Positions 21,594 through 29,575 of a stretch of DNA of 32,609 bases are shown one piece after another. This DNA comes from Bacillota bacterium. GTDB taxonomy: Bacteria; Bacillota; UBA4882; UBA10575. Each line of letters begins with the position of its first letter. Positions within the stretch are counted from its first letter, which is position 1. The translations under genes and the position numbers were made by a program. The DNA lies in the NCBI GenBank assembly GCA_012837715.1, contig DUQR01000024.1, forward strand, positions 1 to 32,609, in the 5' to 3' direction. Below the pieces are notes generated by a model. The model was not told where the DNA came from, did not search any database, and saw nothing but the letters and a program-made list of their open reading frames with translations.

Positions 21594-23249
21594 ATGGAAA
21601 TGATCAGAATACAACTGGCCGGAGAGACGAAGGTCGTGACCAAAGGAGTCACCGTCCAGGAGGTCTTGGAGGCATGGCCTGGACAGAGTCATCCTCAAAT
21701 CGTGGCGGCAATCGTCGGGAAAGATCTGCGGGAGCTCTCTTTTTGCTTAACTGAGGATACAACCATTATGCCGGTGGATCTAACCCATGTGGACGGAGTG
21801 CGGATCTATAGCCGGAGTTTAATGATGGTCTTTATTCGCGCGGCCAAAGAAATTTTCCCCCATTGTCAGGTCAGGATCATGTATTCGCTGAGTAAAGGCC
21901 TCTATGGGGAGCTTTACATTGGCCGGTCTCTGCTGGAAAAGGATCTTCGGCAGATCGAACAAAGAATGCGGACGATTATCGCCGCTGATGAAAAAATTGA
22001 GAAACTACGAATGCCAGTGGAAGAAGCGATTAAAATTTTCGAAGAGGAAGGTTTAACCGACAAAGTAAAATTAATGGGCTACAAGCAAACTAAAGAAATC
22101 TCCGTTTACCGTTGCGGCGATTATTATGATTACTATTTCGGTTATATGCTACCCAGCACCGGGTTTTTAAAGGAATTTGAGTTACTATTTCATCTTCCCG
22201 GTTTCATCCTCCGGTTCCCGTCGCAAGCTTCGCCGGAAAAAGTCCCCCCCTATGTCGAACAGCGCAAACTCTCCCAGGTGTTTTATGAATATGAAAAATG
22301 GGGTGAAGTTTTAGGGGTTAGTGATCTTGCTTCTCTGAATCGGTTGATTGAGGCCAAGAAGGGAGAAGAATTAATTCGTTTGGCCGAAGCGCTCCAGGAA
22401 AAGAAGATTGCCCAGATTGCCGATGAGATAACCCGGGACCGGGAAAGGGTACGGTTGGTGATGATCGCCGGCCCGTCCTCTTCCGGTAAAACCACCTTTA
22501 CCCAACGTCTGGCCATTCAACTTCGGGTCAATGGGGTGCGTCCGGTCTCCTTGTCTTTAGACGATTATTTTGTCAGCCGGGAATTTACGCCCCGCAACGA
22601 AAAAGGAGAACCGGATTTTGAAGCCCTGGAAGCGATTGATCTTGACCTTTTTAACGAACAGTTAGCCGATCTGATTATGGGGGAAAAGGTGGAGATTCCC
22701 CGGTTCAACTTCATGAAGGGGGAACGGGAATATCGAGGCGAAGTCCTGCAGATTAAACCGGACCAACCAATTTTAATCGAGGGTATCCACGGATTAAACG
22801 AACGGTTGACCCAAACGGTGCCGAAGGACCGGAAATTCAAGGTTTATATCAGCGCCTTGACCCAATTGAATATGGATAACCATAACCGGATCCCGACAAC
22901 GGATAACCGTCTGATCCGGCGGATCGTCCGGGACAGCCAGTTCCGTTCCCACGATGCTCTAACTACCTTGCGGCTTTGGACGGCGGTCCGGGCCGGGGAA
23001 GAAAAGAATATCTTTCCCTTCCAGGAGGAAGCTGATCTTATGTTTAATTCAGCCCTCACTTATGAACTGGCCATTCTCAAAAAGTATGTAGAACCGCTCT
23101 TAAAAGCCATCCCACCGGATGTTCCTGAATATGCGGAGGCTAAACGGCTGTTGAAGTTCACTGCTTACTTTTTACCCCTGGACGAGAAGGAAGTGCCGAC
23201 CAACTCGATTCTGCGGGAATTTATCGGCGGAAGTTGTTTCGAGTGTTAA
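21594..23249 (+). CDS. Nucleoside (uridine-type) kinase with N-terminal TGS and ThrRS-like domains
   Basis: This 551-residue protein has three parts. Residues about 1-70 are a TGS domain. Residues about 75-265 resemble the second additional (editing) domain of threonyl-tRNA synthetase. Residues about 285-500 are a uridine kinase/phosphoribulokinase domain with Walker A GPSSSGKTTF (Lys299), then SLDDYFVSREFTPRNEKGEPDF and LIEGIHGLN. It phosphorylates a nucleoside, likely uridine or cytidine. The histidine pair (HxxxH) of the editing domain is replaced by Arg and Met, so editing is unlikely and the region may bind RNA or ligand. Such fusions are widespread in Clostridia. GAAGGAGG precedes ATG 21594. 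Confidence 0.85.
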   Translation: MEMIRIQLAGETKVVTKGVTVQEVLEAWPGQSHPQIVAAIVGKDLRELSFCLTEDTTIMPVDLTHVDGVRIYSRSLMMVFIRAAKEIFPHCQVRIMYSLSKGLYGELYIGRSLLEKDLRQIEQRMRTIIAADEKIEKLRMPVEEAIKIFEEEGLTDKVKLMGYKQTKEISVYRCGDYYDYYFGYMLPSTGFLKEFELLFHLPGFILRFPSQASPEKVPPYVEQRKLSQVFYEYEKWGEVLGVSDLASLNRLIEAKKGEELIRLAEALQEKKIAQIADEITRDRERVRLVMIAGPSSSGKTTFTQRLAIQLRVNGVRPVSLSLDDYFVSREFTPRNEKGEPDFEALEAIDLDLFNEQLADLIMGEKVEIPRFNFMKGEREYRGEVLQIKPDQPILIEGIHGLNERLTQTVPKDRKFKVYISALTQLNMDNHNRIPTTDNRLIRRIVRDSQFRSHDALTTLRLWTAVRAGEEKNIFPFQEEADLMFNSALTYELAILKKYVEPLLKAIPPDVPEYAEAKRLLKFTAYFLPLDEKEVPTNSILREFIGGSCFEC

Positions 23250-23270
23250 TGGTTTTTAACGAAAGGATTC

Positions 23271-23300
23271 TTGACTTCAAGTTCCCCATGATGCTAGAAT
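23271..23300 (+). promoter_or_regulatory. Promoter upstream of lysA
   Basis: TTGACT (23271-23276), an 18-base gap and TAGAAT (23295-23300) form a housekeeping promoter 74 bases before the ATG of the interrupted lysA frame. It shows that the lysA locus has its own transcription start, beginning 22 bases after the kinase stop. Confidence 0.75.
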
Positions 23301-23373
23301 AAGTAAAATATAAATAAAAGTATTTTTTCTTTTAACCGGGCGGTCGCGGTAATCGTTGTTGAGGAGGAATAAG

Positions 23374-23490
23374 ATGCTGGCTAGCGAAGTTTTTCAACGT
23401 AATTTTACCATCAACTCCTAAGGACATTTAGAAATTGGCGGGTGTGATCTAGTTCAACTGGCCCGTTCTTTTGGCACCCCCCTCTATGTC
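23374..23490 (+). other. lysA: 5' end of lysA with in-frame TAA
   Basis: ATG 23374 follows GAGGAGGAATAAG, the best ribosome binding site in the region. It reads MLASEVFQRNFTINS, then TAA at 23419-23421, and then continues in the same frame as GHLEIGGCDLVQLARSFGTPLYV, which is the normal N-terminal segment of diaminopimelate decarboxylase, directly into the intact part. A glutamine codon (CAA) changed by one base to TAA would explain it. AAGGA overlaps the stop, but no ATG/GTG follows at suitable spacing. Confidence 0.8.
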
Positions 23491-24729
23491 TTGGATGAGA
23501 AAAAAATAAGAGCTAATTGTAGGGAATATATGGAAAGCCTCCAAGATGTTTATCCCGACGCTGAGGTGGTTTATGCCGGTAAGGCTTTTTTGACCAAAGC
23601 CATGTGTTGTTTAGTATATCAGGAAGGCCTTGGTTTGGATGTGGTTTCCGGCGGGGAACTTTATACGGCTTTAGAAGCCGGGTTTCCGGCGGAACGTATT
23701 TATTTCCATGGGAACAATAAATCCCGCGCCGAACTAATGATGGCCCTGCGCCACGGTGTCGGCCAGATTGTCGTTGATGGTCTCATGGAACTGGAAACCC
23801 TGATTCAATTGGCGATTGAAACCAGGACCCGGCCCCGGGTCCTTCTGCGGTTAAGACCGGGAATTGAAGCCCAGACCCATACTTATGATCAGACCGGACA
23901 GGAAGATTCCAAATTTGGGCTGGGGGTAGGGGATGGCAGTGCTTTAGAAGCGGTTAAGATGGCTTTGGCTTCGCCCCAGATTAAACTGGTGGGTTTTCAT
24001 TCCCACATCGGATCCCAGATTTTTGCGGTGGCTCCTTTTAAAGCAGCCATTGAAGTTTTAGCCACCTTTATGGTTGAGGTTCAAGCGCAAACCGGTTATG
24101 TGGCGCCCATCTTGGACCTGGGGGGAGGCTTTGGCATAGCCTACAATAAGTCAGAAGAACCGGAACCGCTCCGGAAGATTGTCCGTGAAATCGGCCACCA
24201 TACACGGGTCCGATTAACTGCGCTTCAGTATCCCCTTCCGAAGTTGGTTTTGGAACCAGGCCGTTCCATTGTGGGGGACGCAGGGACGACCCTTTATACG
24301 GTGGGAAATATCAAAACCATCCCCGGAGTGCGAACCTATCTGTCGGTCGACGGTGGAATGGCGGATAACCCACGGGTTGCCATTTACCAAGCCGTTTACG
24401 AAGGGGTGTTGGCGAATAAGATGAATGAACCTCTGACTGAAGTCGTAACGGTAACCGGGAAATGCTGTGAATCCGGGGATATGTTGATTTGGGATTTACC
24501 GATCGCCCCGCCCGCGCCCGGGGACCTTTTGGCGGTCTTTGGGACCGGGGCGTATAATTATTCGATGGCTAGTAATTATAACCGGTTACCGCGGCCCGCG
24601 ATGGTTCTGGTGGCCAATGGGGAAGCCGAGTTAATTGTCGCCCGGGAGACCTATGCGCAGATCGTTCAGAACGACCTTGTTCCGGCCCGGTTAAGGCTGA
24701 AAGCCCCGGAAGAAAGGATTGCCAAATAA
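23491..24729 (+). CDS. lysA: Diaminopimelate decarboxylase, intact part
   Basis: Fold-type III PLP enzyme making L-lysine from meso-diaminopimelate. Family motifs are present in order: the PLP lysine in VVYAGKAFLTKAM (codon 23581), VSGGELYTAL, FHGNNKS, FHSHIGSQI, LDLGGGFGI, PKLVLEPGRSIV, the partner-subunit cysteine in CCESGDM, and the C-terminal GAYNYSMASNYN. From the in-frame stop to 24729 the frame codes for about 436 residues, near full family length. TTG 23491 is only the first usual start codon after that TAA; it has no ribosome binding site and would drop the conserved GGCDLVQLARSFGTPLYV stretch. The gene may be a recent pseudogene, be read through or reinitiated, or contain a sequencing error. 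A terminator follows. Confidence 0.8.
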   Translation: MDEKKIRANCREYMESLQDVYPDAEVVYAGKAFLTKAMCCLVYQEGLGLDVVSGGELYTALEAGFPAERIYFHGNNKSRAELMMALRHGVGQIVVDGLMELETLIQLAIETRTRPRVLLRLRPGIEAQTHTYDQTGQEDSKFGLGVGDGSALEAVKMALASPQIKLVGFHSHIGSQIFAVAPFKAAIEVLATFMVEVQAQTGYVAPILDLGGGFGIAYNKSEEPEPLRKIVREIGHHTRVRLTALQYPLPKLVLEPGRSIVGDAGTTLYTVGNIKTIPGVRTYLSVDGGMADNPRVAIYQAVYEGVLANKMNEPLTEVVTVTGKCCESGDMLIWDLPIAPPAPGDLLAVFGTGAYNYSMASNYNRLPRPAMVLVANGEAELIVARETYAQIVQNDLVPARLRLKAPEERIAK

Positions 24730-24758
24730 ACCCCGAAACAGGTGGGCTTGGTGGTAGG

Positions 24759-24787
24759 TAAAACAGACGGGATCCCGTCTGTTTTTT
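24759..24787. terminator. Terminator after lysA, possibly bidirectional
   Basis: AAACAGACGGGA and TCCCGTCTGTTT form a perfect loop-closed palindrome centred at 24772/24773, followed by six T and preceded by a run of four A, 30 bases after the lysA stop. Confidence 0.9.
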
Positions 24788-24846
24788 ACCGCCGGGTATG
24801 GAAGCGGGGAGAAACTTCAGTTTAGTGGTACCGGTAGCCAATTTAT

Positions 24847-24854
24847 GCTATAAT
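24847..24854 (+). promoter_or_regulatory. Extended -10 promoter upstream of the site-2 protease gene
   Basis: TG-C-TATAAT (TATAAT at 24849-24854) is an extended -10 element; the -35 region is weak. It lies about 60 bases before the protease ATG and after the lysA terminator, where a new transcript is expected. Confidence 0.55.
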
Positions 24855-24915
24855 AATTTGAGGGTTACTCGCAGGTGGGGCTTCTTGCGTTCCGCTTTGC
24901 GGTGGAGGTTGTTTA

Positions 24916-25560
24916 ATGACCGATCTTTACATATTGATTATGTCTATACCGTTGATCTTACTCTCTTTGGTTGTGCATGAATTTGCCCATGGGATGGTTT
25001 CTTACCGGTTAGGTGATCCCACCCCGAAACTGACGGGGCGCTTAACCCTAAATCCATTAGCCCATTTAGATCCCTTTGGCACTTTGATGTTGATTATCAG
25101 CATCCTGAAGGGTTTTGGTTTTGGATGGGCGAAGCCGGTCCTGATTGACCCGCGTTACTATAAAAATCCACTGAAAGGCAGTGTGCTCGTGGCCCTGGCC
25201 GGTCCGGCCGCCAATATCGGGTTGGCCTTCTGTTTTGGCTTACCGTTAAGATTCTTCAATCAGGGTTGGTGGCCGCTGGCGCTCACTCCTAAACTAGCCT
25301 CTTTACTGATAGATTTTCTTTATATCGGTCTCTTATTGAATTTGGGTTTGGCTTTTTTTAATTTATTGCCTATCCCGCCATTGGATGGATCGCGGCTGGT
25401 CCGCTATTTTCTCCGGGGACAAGCTGTGCTTCTTTATGACCGGCTTGAACCTTATGGTTTTCTCCTGTTGTTTGCGCTACTTTTCTTTTTTGGTGATGCT
25501 TTTAACCGTTTTTTCTCCTTTGTCTTGTCCTTTGGTGTCTCCTTGATCACCGGGTTTTAG
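24916..25560 (+). CDS. Site-2 protease family (M50) membrane metalloprotease
   Basis: This 214-residue membrane protein has the zinc motif HEFAHG in its first transmembrane helix (His21, Glu22, His25) and the third ligand region NLLPIPPLDGSRL near residue 155. Four to five hydrophobic segments are visible. Short stand-alone M50 proteins of this kind are common in Firmicutes, next to the scpAB genes as here; their substrates are mostly unknown. No PDZ domain is present. GGTGGAGG precedes ATG 24916. All following genes to scpB are close-packed, so this is probably the first gene of that transcript. Confidence 0.88.
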   Translation: MTDLYILIMSIPLILLSLVVHEFAHGMVSYRLGDPTPKLTGRLTLNPLAHLDPFGTLMLIISILKGFGFGWAKPVLIDPRYYKNPLKGSVLVALAGPAANIGLAFCFGLPLRFFNQGWWPLALTPKLASLLIDFLYIGLLLNLGLAFFNLLPIPPLDGSRLVRYFLRGQAVLLYDRLEPYGFLLLFALLFFFGDAFNRFFSFVLSFGVSLITGF

Positions 25561-25631
25561 GTGGTGTTTTTAAGTAAACCAACTCCCTTGGTACCGGCCT
25601 CATGTGAGGCAATAAGGAAGGAGGGTTGCTG

Positions 25632-26144
25632 TTGGCTGTTGGACAAAGGGTTATAAATCTTTTCCGTCGCAAACTAAATAAAGTCGATCGTGAACTGGTC
25701 GAAAGTTATCTGGATGAAGCCGGTCTTTTTCTCTTTAATCAAATGAGTTTTTCCGACCAAAAGCATGCTGTTACTGTCGCACGGTATCTTTTGTCCGAAA
25801 AGGTCGACACACAAGGGGCGAATTTACGGCCTTTGATCAAAGGGGCTTTACTCCATGATGTGGGGAAAGTTAAGGGGGAAATCGCTTGGTGGAACCGGAT
25901 TCTGGTCGGTTTGATCCGCCGTTTTTTTCCACGCTTACGTACGAAGTGGGGAAAACGGGGGGAAGGCGGGTTAAACCATGCACTTTATGTTGACTTACAT
26001 CATCCGTCCCGTGGCGCCTATATGGCGGAGAGTTTAGGAATTGACCCGACCGTGGTTTCCTTAATCAAACATCACCATGATGAACCTAATGAGCGGACCA
26101 ACTTGGAACTGGCCCTCCTCCAAAACGCCGATGCCAAAAATTAA
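25632..26144 (+). CDS. HD-domain protein, predicted phosphohydrolase
   Basis: This roughly 170-residue single-domain HD protein has a first histidine in DQKHAVTVARYL, the His-Asp pair in ALLHDVGKVKGE, a middle HHPSRGAYMA and a late IKHHHDEPN, which are the usual metal ligands. The substrate is unknown; HD proteins act on nucleotides or signalling molecules. TTG 25632 is chosen because GGAGG lies eight bases upstream; TTG 25626 is only two bases from it. The 3' end overlaps the ScpA start by 14 bases, indicating coupled translation. Confidence 0.82.
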   Translation: MAVGQRVINLFRRKLNKVDRELVESYLDEAGLFLFNQMSFSDQKHAVTVARYLLSEKVDTQGANLRPLIKGALLHDVGKVKGEIAWWNRILVGLIRRFFPRLRTKWGKRGEGGLNHALYVDLHHPSRGAYMAESLGIDPTVVSLIKHHHDEPNERTNLELALLQNADAKN

Positions 26145-26901
26145 GACCGAAATAAATGAACAGGGTACTTACCAGGTAACCCTGGAGGTGTTTAGTGGTC
26201 CCCTCGACCTTTTATTGCACTTAATTAAGCGCGCGGAGATAGATATCTACAATATTCCAATTGTTGAAATTACCGACCAGTTTTTGGCTTATCTGCACAA
26301 CATGGAGTTTTTAGACTTGCAGGTGGCTGCTGATTTTTTGTTAATGGCGGCCACTCTAATGCAGATTAAAGCCCGTATGCTTTTACCCCGTCCGGTGGTG
26401 GAGACGGAAGAGGAAACCATGGAAGAAGAGGATCCCCGGATGGAACTGGTGGAAAGGCTGTTGGAATATAAGAGAGTAAAAGAAGTTGCCGCTCAACTTC
26501 AAGATCGAGAAAGGCAATCCAGTCAATTCTTTACGCGGACGGGTGGTTCTTTCCCTGACTTAGAGGTAGCGGCAGCGGCCGAACCAGTCGGACAGGTTAC
26601 GCTTTGGGACTTGATCCAAGCCTTCAGTGCCCTTCTGGAAAGTTTAGTTCCCCGTCTCGAACTGGAAGGAATGCCGGAGGAACAATATTCGATCCAAGAC
26701 AAAATGGAAGAAATTATCCAACATTTAGCTAGAGCACCCCGGGTTATGTTTAGTGCTTTGTTTGGAGGATTGACTTCAAAAAAGGCGGTTGTCACCTCCT
26801 TCTTGGCTCTCTTAGAATTGATCCGGATGCGTAAAATCTATGTGGAGCAGGATAGGACCTTCGGCGAGATTGTCATTGCGCGCTGGGAGGAGAAGACGTG
26901 A
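26131..26901 (+). CDS. scpA: Segregation and condensation protein A
   Basis: This 256-residue kleisin bridges the Smc heads in the bacterial condensin with ScpB. Marks are VFSGPLDLLLHLIKRAEIDIYNIPI at the N terminus, LLMAATLMQIKARMLLPRP, an acidic middle linker, and a C-terminal winged helix (KKAVVTSFLALLELIRMRKIYVEQ). ATG 26131 (MPKIKTEIN) is chosen since conservation begins just after it; the frame is open to 26077 inside the HD gene. The ribosome binding site is weak, consistent with coupling to the overlapping HD gene. It overlaps scpB by four bases. Confidence 0.93.
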   Translation: MPKIKTEINEQGTYQVTLEVFSGPLDLLLHLIKRAEIDIYNIPIVEITDQFLAYLHNMEFLDLQVAADFLLMAATLMQIKARMLLPRPVVETEEETMEEEDPRMELVERLLEYKRVKEVAAQLQDRERQSSQFFTRTGGSFPDLEVAAAAEPVGQVTLWDLIQAFSALLESLVPRLELEGMPEEQYSIQDKMEEIIQHLARAPRVMFSALFGGLTSKKAVVTSFLALLELIRMRKIYVEQDRTFGEIVIARWEEKT

Positions 26902-27449
26902 ATTGGCGTGAAGCAAAAGCGGTGTTAGAGGCGTTGATTTTTGCTTCTTCCGAACCGGTCACCGTGAAAGAAATGAGTATGATTACCGTGCTGAACGAAG
27001 AGACCATAGCCAGCCTTTTAGCGGACTTGGCCCAAGAATATAATGACCAGCAACGGGGGATTCAAATCAAGGAGATAGCCGGTGGTTACCAATTCGTGAC
27101 AAAGCCGGAGCTGGCGGTTTATTTAGAGAAATTAAAGAAGGTTCCCCGACAAGTACCCCTCTCCCAAGCCGCGTTGGAAACACTGGCGATTATTGCTTAT
27201 AAACAACCGATTACCAGGGCGGAAATAGAAACCATCCGCGGAGTGCGGGTTGATAGTTCCCTCTCGACTTTGTTAGAAAGAGGGCTAATTGAAGAGACCG
27301 GGCGGAAAGAAGGCCCCGGCCGCCCCATTCTGTACGGGACAACCAAAGGATTTCTGAAGTATTTTGGTCTTAATAGTTTAGATGAATTACCCATCGTCGA
27401 CGACTGGATCATTAATCAACAAATACAGATTGATTTGACCGCCGATTGA
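26898..27449 (+). CDS. scpB: Segregation and condensation protein B
   Basis: This 183-residue protein has two winged-helix domains (residues about 5-80 and 90-165). Typical motifs are ALIFASSEPVT, GGYQFVTKPE, LSQAALETLAIIAYKQPITRAEIE and GVRVDSSLSTLLERGLIEETGRKEGPGRPILYGTT. It binds ScpA in the Smc condensin. GTG 26898 overlaps the scpA stop (GTGA) and is preceded by GGGAGGAG. Intercistronic repeat copy C begins within a few bases of its stop. Confidence 0.95.
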   Translation: MNWREAKAVLEALIFASSEPVTVKEMSMITVLNEETIASLLADLAQEYNDQQRGIQIKEIAGGYQFVTKPELAVYLEKLKKVPRQVPLSQAALETLAIIAYKQPITRAEIETIRGVRVDSSLSTLLERGLIEETGRKEGPGRPILYGTTKGFLKYFGLNSLDELPIVDDWIINQQIQIDLTAD

Positions 27450-27454
27450 GGATA

Positions 27455-27654
27455 GGTGGTCGCGCACGCTGGCTTCCGCCAGCCGGAGCCCAATGGTGAA
27501 AATTCGAGGCCAGGTCCAGTCGAGAAGCATCGAAGACGGACAGAAGCTGGCCGTGCACAGCGGCGCTTGAATTGGTTGTTCATGCCGACTACCAACAGCA
27601 TACCTCAGTAATTTAATCAAAGTCGGGTGAACAACGCAAGCTATTTTTAAGTAG
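27455..27654 (+). repeat. Intercistronic structured repeat, copy C (most complete)
   Basis: Starting six bases after the scpB stop, this copy has a head hairpin GCTGGC-ttcc-GCCAGC (27468-27483), then TGGTGAAAATT, then a variable hairpin GGCCAGGTCC..GGAC..CTGGCC (27508-27552). The conserved block 27561-27654 ends it, with stem GTTGTTCATGCCGACT (27575-27590) against AGTCGGGTGAACAAC (27621-27635). The head matches copy A, the tail copy B. The element ends at TAAGTAG and its last bases run into the GGAGGG ribosome binding site of the next gene. Confidence 0.75.
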
Positions 27655-27665
27655 GAGGGTAAAAA

Positions 27666-28100
27666 ATGAGGTTCAACTTCAAATTCGACCGGGATGGTAA
27701 TTATTATTTTGGCTTGGTCCTCCTGGTGATCGCCTCAGCCTCGATTATTTGGGCTTTTTTCTTTGACGGATTCGATCCTGAGGATTTTTTGGTTTATTTT
27801 TTGGTTTACGCCTGGGGGTTTACTTTACTGTTAAAAAGCGACACCGAATACCGCTTTAATCGGTTGGAGAAGGTTGTCACCACTTTACAAGCGAAGTTGG
27901 ACCAAATCGTGGCCGATGCTCTACACGAAAACAAGGACGGACAAGAAGAAACAATAGAAGTAGAAGATGCAGTGGGGATCGAGCAGACGGAAACGTTTGA
28001 GAATGACAACGCGGAGCAGATGGATCCTCTAGAAACAGAAGCAGAAAGGGCAGCGAACGCCGAATCAGAAATATCCGACGAGAAAAGCGATGAAGCATGA
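27666..28100 (+). CDS. Small membrane protein with acidic tail, unknown function
   Basis: This 144-residue protein has two hydrophobic segments (about 14-33 and 40-57), a short helical, possibly coiled-coil stretch (YRFNRLEKVVTTLQAKLDQIVADAL, about 62-86), and a 55-residue tail rich in Glu and Asp with little order. I recognise no family. GGAGGG precedes ATG 27666, the site lying at the end of repeat copy C. Both ends are predicted to face the cytoplasm, so the helix and acidic tail would be inside. It stands between scpB and the second aldolase gene without clear functional link to either. Confidence 0.7.
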   Translation: MRFNFKFDRDGNYYFGLVLLVIASASIIWAFFFDGFDPEDFLVYFLVYAWGFTLLLKSDTEYRFNRLEKVVTTLQAKLDQIVADALHENKDGQEETIEVEDAVGIEQTETFENDNAEQMDPLETEAERAANAESEISDEKSDEA

Positions 28101-28232
28101 TAAAGGTAAAACTAGGATTTCCGCTTTGTAAAGGTGGGTGGTGTCACGGACGATTGAGGAAGAATAATTGGTAGTTGCTCACGTCTTGGTCGACGGAGTA
28201 AAACTAGATTATGAAAAAGAGGAGAGATAAAA

Positions 28233-29240
28233 ATGATCGTTACTTCAAAGGCTATTTTAGAAACCAGTTTACAAGCCTATAAAAAGGGGAATCCCTTTGC
28301 CATTGGCGCCTTTAATGTCAATAATATGGAGCAGATGCAAGGGATTATGATGGCGGCAAAGGAAACGAATTCCCCCGTCATCGTTCAGGTGAGTAGAGGG
28401 GCTTTAAAATATGCCCAGGATTTGTATCTGGTTAATATTATCAAGGCTGGCGCCGAACTGAATCCGGAAGTTCCTTTGGCTATTCATCTAGACCACGGGA
28501 ATAGTTTTGAGACGGTGAAACGGGCAATTGATCTAGGCTTTACTTCCGTGATGATCGATGGTTCGTTAATGGAAGACTCTAAAACTCCGTCCACCTTTGA
28601 GTATAATGTAAAGGTCACGGCGGAAGTGGTTAAATACGCTCATGACCTTGGCGTTTCTGTCGAAGGAGAACTGGGCACCCTTGGCGGAATTGAAGACGGA
28701 GTTGGTTCCGGTCAAACCCACTTGACCGATCCGGACCAGGCGGTTGAGTTTGTGGAAAGAACCGGTGTTGACGCTTTGGCCATTTCAATCGGTACTTCCC
28801 ATGGGGCTTACAAATTTAAAAACGAGCCGAAATTAGCCTTTGATATTATTGAAAAGATCCGGAAATATTTACCCGATACTTATTTGGTGGCCCATGGTTC
28901 CTCCAGTGTCCCCCAAGAATTACTGGATATCATTAACCAATATGGTGGTGACATGGAGACCGCGAAAGGGGTGCCTTTAACCGCTTTACAGAAAGCGATT
29001 GTCTGCGGGATTAATAAGATTAATGTAGATACCGATATCCGTTTAGCAGCCACGGGGGCAATTCGCCAATTCTTTGTGGAGAATCCAAAAGCTTTTGACC
29101 CCAGAGAATATAATACGGTGGCGCGGAAAGCCATTGCCGCCGAGGTGAAGAAGAGGATGGAGGTTTTTGGCACCGCCGGACATCGGGACGAAGTGCCCAA
29201 TTGGGGTCTGGCGGAAATGAAAAAACAGTATAACTCTTGA
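28233..29240 (+). CDS. fba: Class II fructose-1,6-bisphosphate aldolase, long form
   Basis: This 335-residue zinc aldolase shows FAIGAFNVNNMEQMQGI, IHLDHG (Asp87 catalytic, His88 zinc ligand), VEGELGTLGG, SIGTSHGAYKF, YLVAHGSSSVPQE and INKINVDTDIR. Its length and the insertion QYGGDMETAKGVPL place it in the longer class II subtype described for autotrophs and many Firmicutes, distinct from the 304-residue copy at 5352. It most likely serves glycolysis and gluconeogenesis. AGAGGAGAG precedes ATG 28233. Its stop overlaps the -35 box of the valS promoter, so the two transcripts are tightly packed. Confidence 0.92.
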   Translation: MIVTSKAILETSLQAYKKGNPFAIGAFNVNNMEQMQGIMMAAKETNSPVIVQVSRGALKYAQDLYLVNIIKAGAELNPEVPLAIHLDHGNSFETVKRAIDLGFTSVMIDGSLMEDSKTPSTFEYNVKVTAEVVKYAHDLGVSVEGELGTLGGIEDGVGSGQTHLTDPDQAVEFVERTGVDALAISIGTSHGAYKFKNEPKLAFDIIEKIRKYLPDTYLVAHGSSSVPQELLDIINQYGGDMETAKGVPLTALQKAIVCGINKINVDTDIRLAATGAIRQFFVENPKAFDPREYNTVARKAIAAEVKKRMEVFGTAGHRDEVPNWGLAEMKKQYNS

Positions 29241-29266
29241 CAAAGCCGAAAGTCAACATGTATTAT
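29237..29266 (+). promoter_or_regulatory. Promoter of the valS leader
   Basis: TTGACA (29237-29242, perfect consensus, sharing bases with the aldolase stop), an 18-base gap and TATTAT (29261-29266). It should start the T-box leader near 29273. Confidence 0.85.
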
Positions 29267-29274
29267 ATTTAAAA

Positions 29275-29541
29275 GTGTACGTGAACAACGATGAACGGAA
29301 GGAGTAACCTTGGTCCACCGACAGAGAAGGGGTTCTCAGGCTGGAAGACCCCGCGGCCCTGCCATGGTGAAGTCGTCCCGGAGTTCTTCGGTTGAAAAGC
29401 TTGTCTTGAGGGGAGTAAACCGGAGCGGTCAGCCCGTTAATGCTGTTAAAGCGCCTCTACTTTTCTGATAAGGGTAGGGGAACTAAGGTGGTACCACGAA
29501 ACTGAACCTTTCGTCCTTAAGGATGAAAGGTTTTTCTTTTT
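29275..29541 (+). promoter_or_regulatory. T-box riboswitch controlling valS
   Basis: The leader shows the T-box sequence AACTAAGGTGGTACCACG (29481-29498), whose GGTG bulge pairs with the uncharged tRNA acceptor end, followed by an intrinsic terminator (29505-29541). Upstream, GATGAACGGAAGGAGTAAC opens stem I and AGAGAA with GGCTGGAAG fit its AG and distal motifs. GTC at 29372-29374 (after GTGAA) is a possible valine specifier; I am not certain of that assignment. Uncharged tRNA-Val would switch the terminator to the antiterminator and allow valS expression. Confidence 0.93.
29505..29541 (+). terminator. Regulated terminator of the valS T-box
   Basis: AACCTTTC-g-TCC (29505 onward) pairs with GGA-t-GAAAGGTT around loop TTAA, followed by TTTTTCTTTTT. 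The 5' arm follows the T-box sequence directly, as needed for the competing antiterminator fold. Confidence 0.93.
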
Positions 29542-29575
29542 AGAAAGAATGAACTATTTAAGGGGAGGAATGGAC

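Noticed and set aside
23419-23421. Programmed recoding (selenocysteine or similar) at the lysA stop
   Set aside because: The codon is TAA, not TGA or TAG, and I see no stem-loop specific to recoding downstream.
28168-28230. 20-codon frame with ribosome binding site before the long aldolase
   Set aside because: It is too short and lacks a leader-peptide pattern or terminator; a possible leader cannot be supported.
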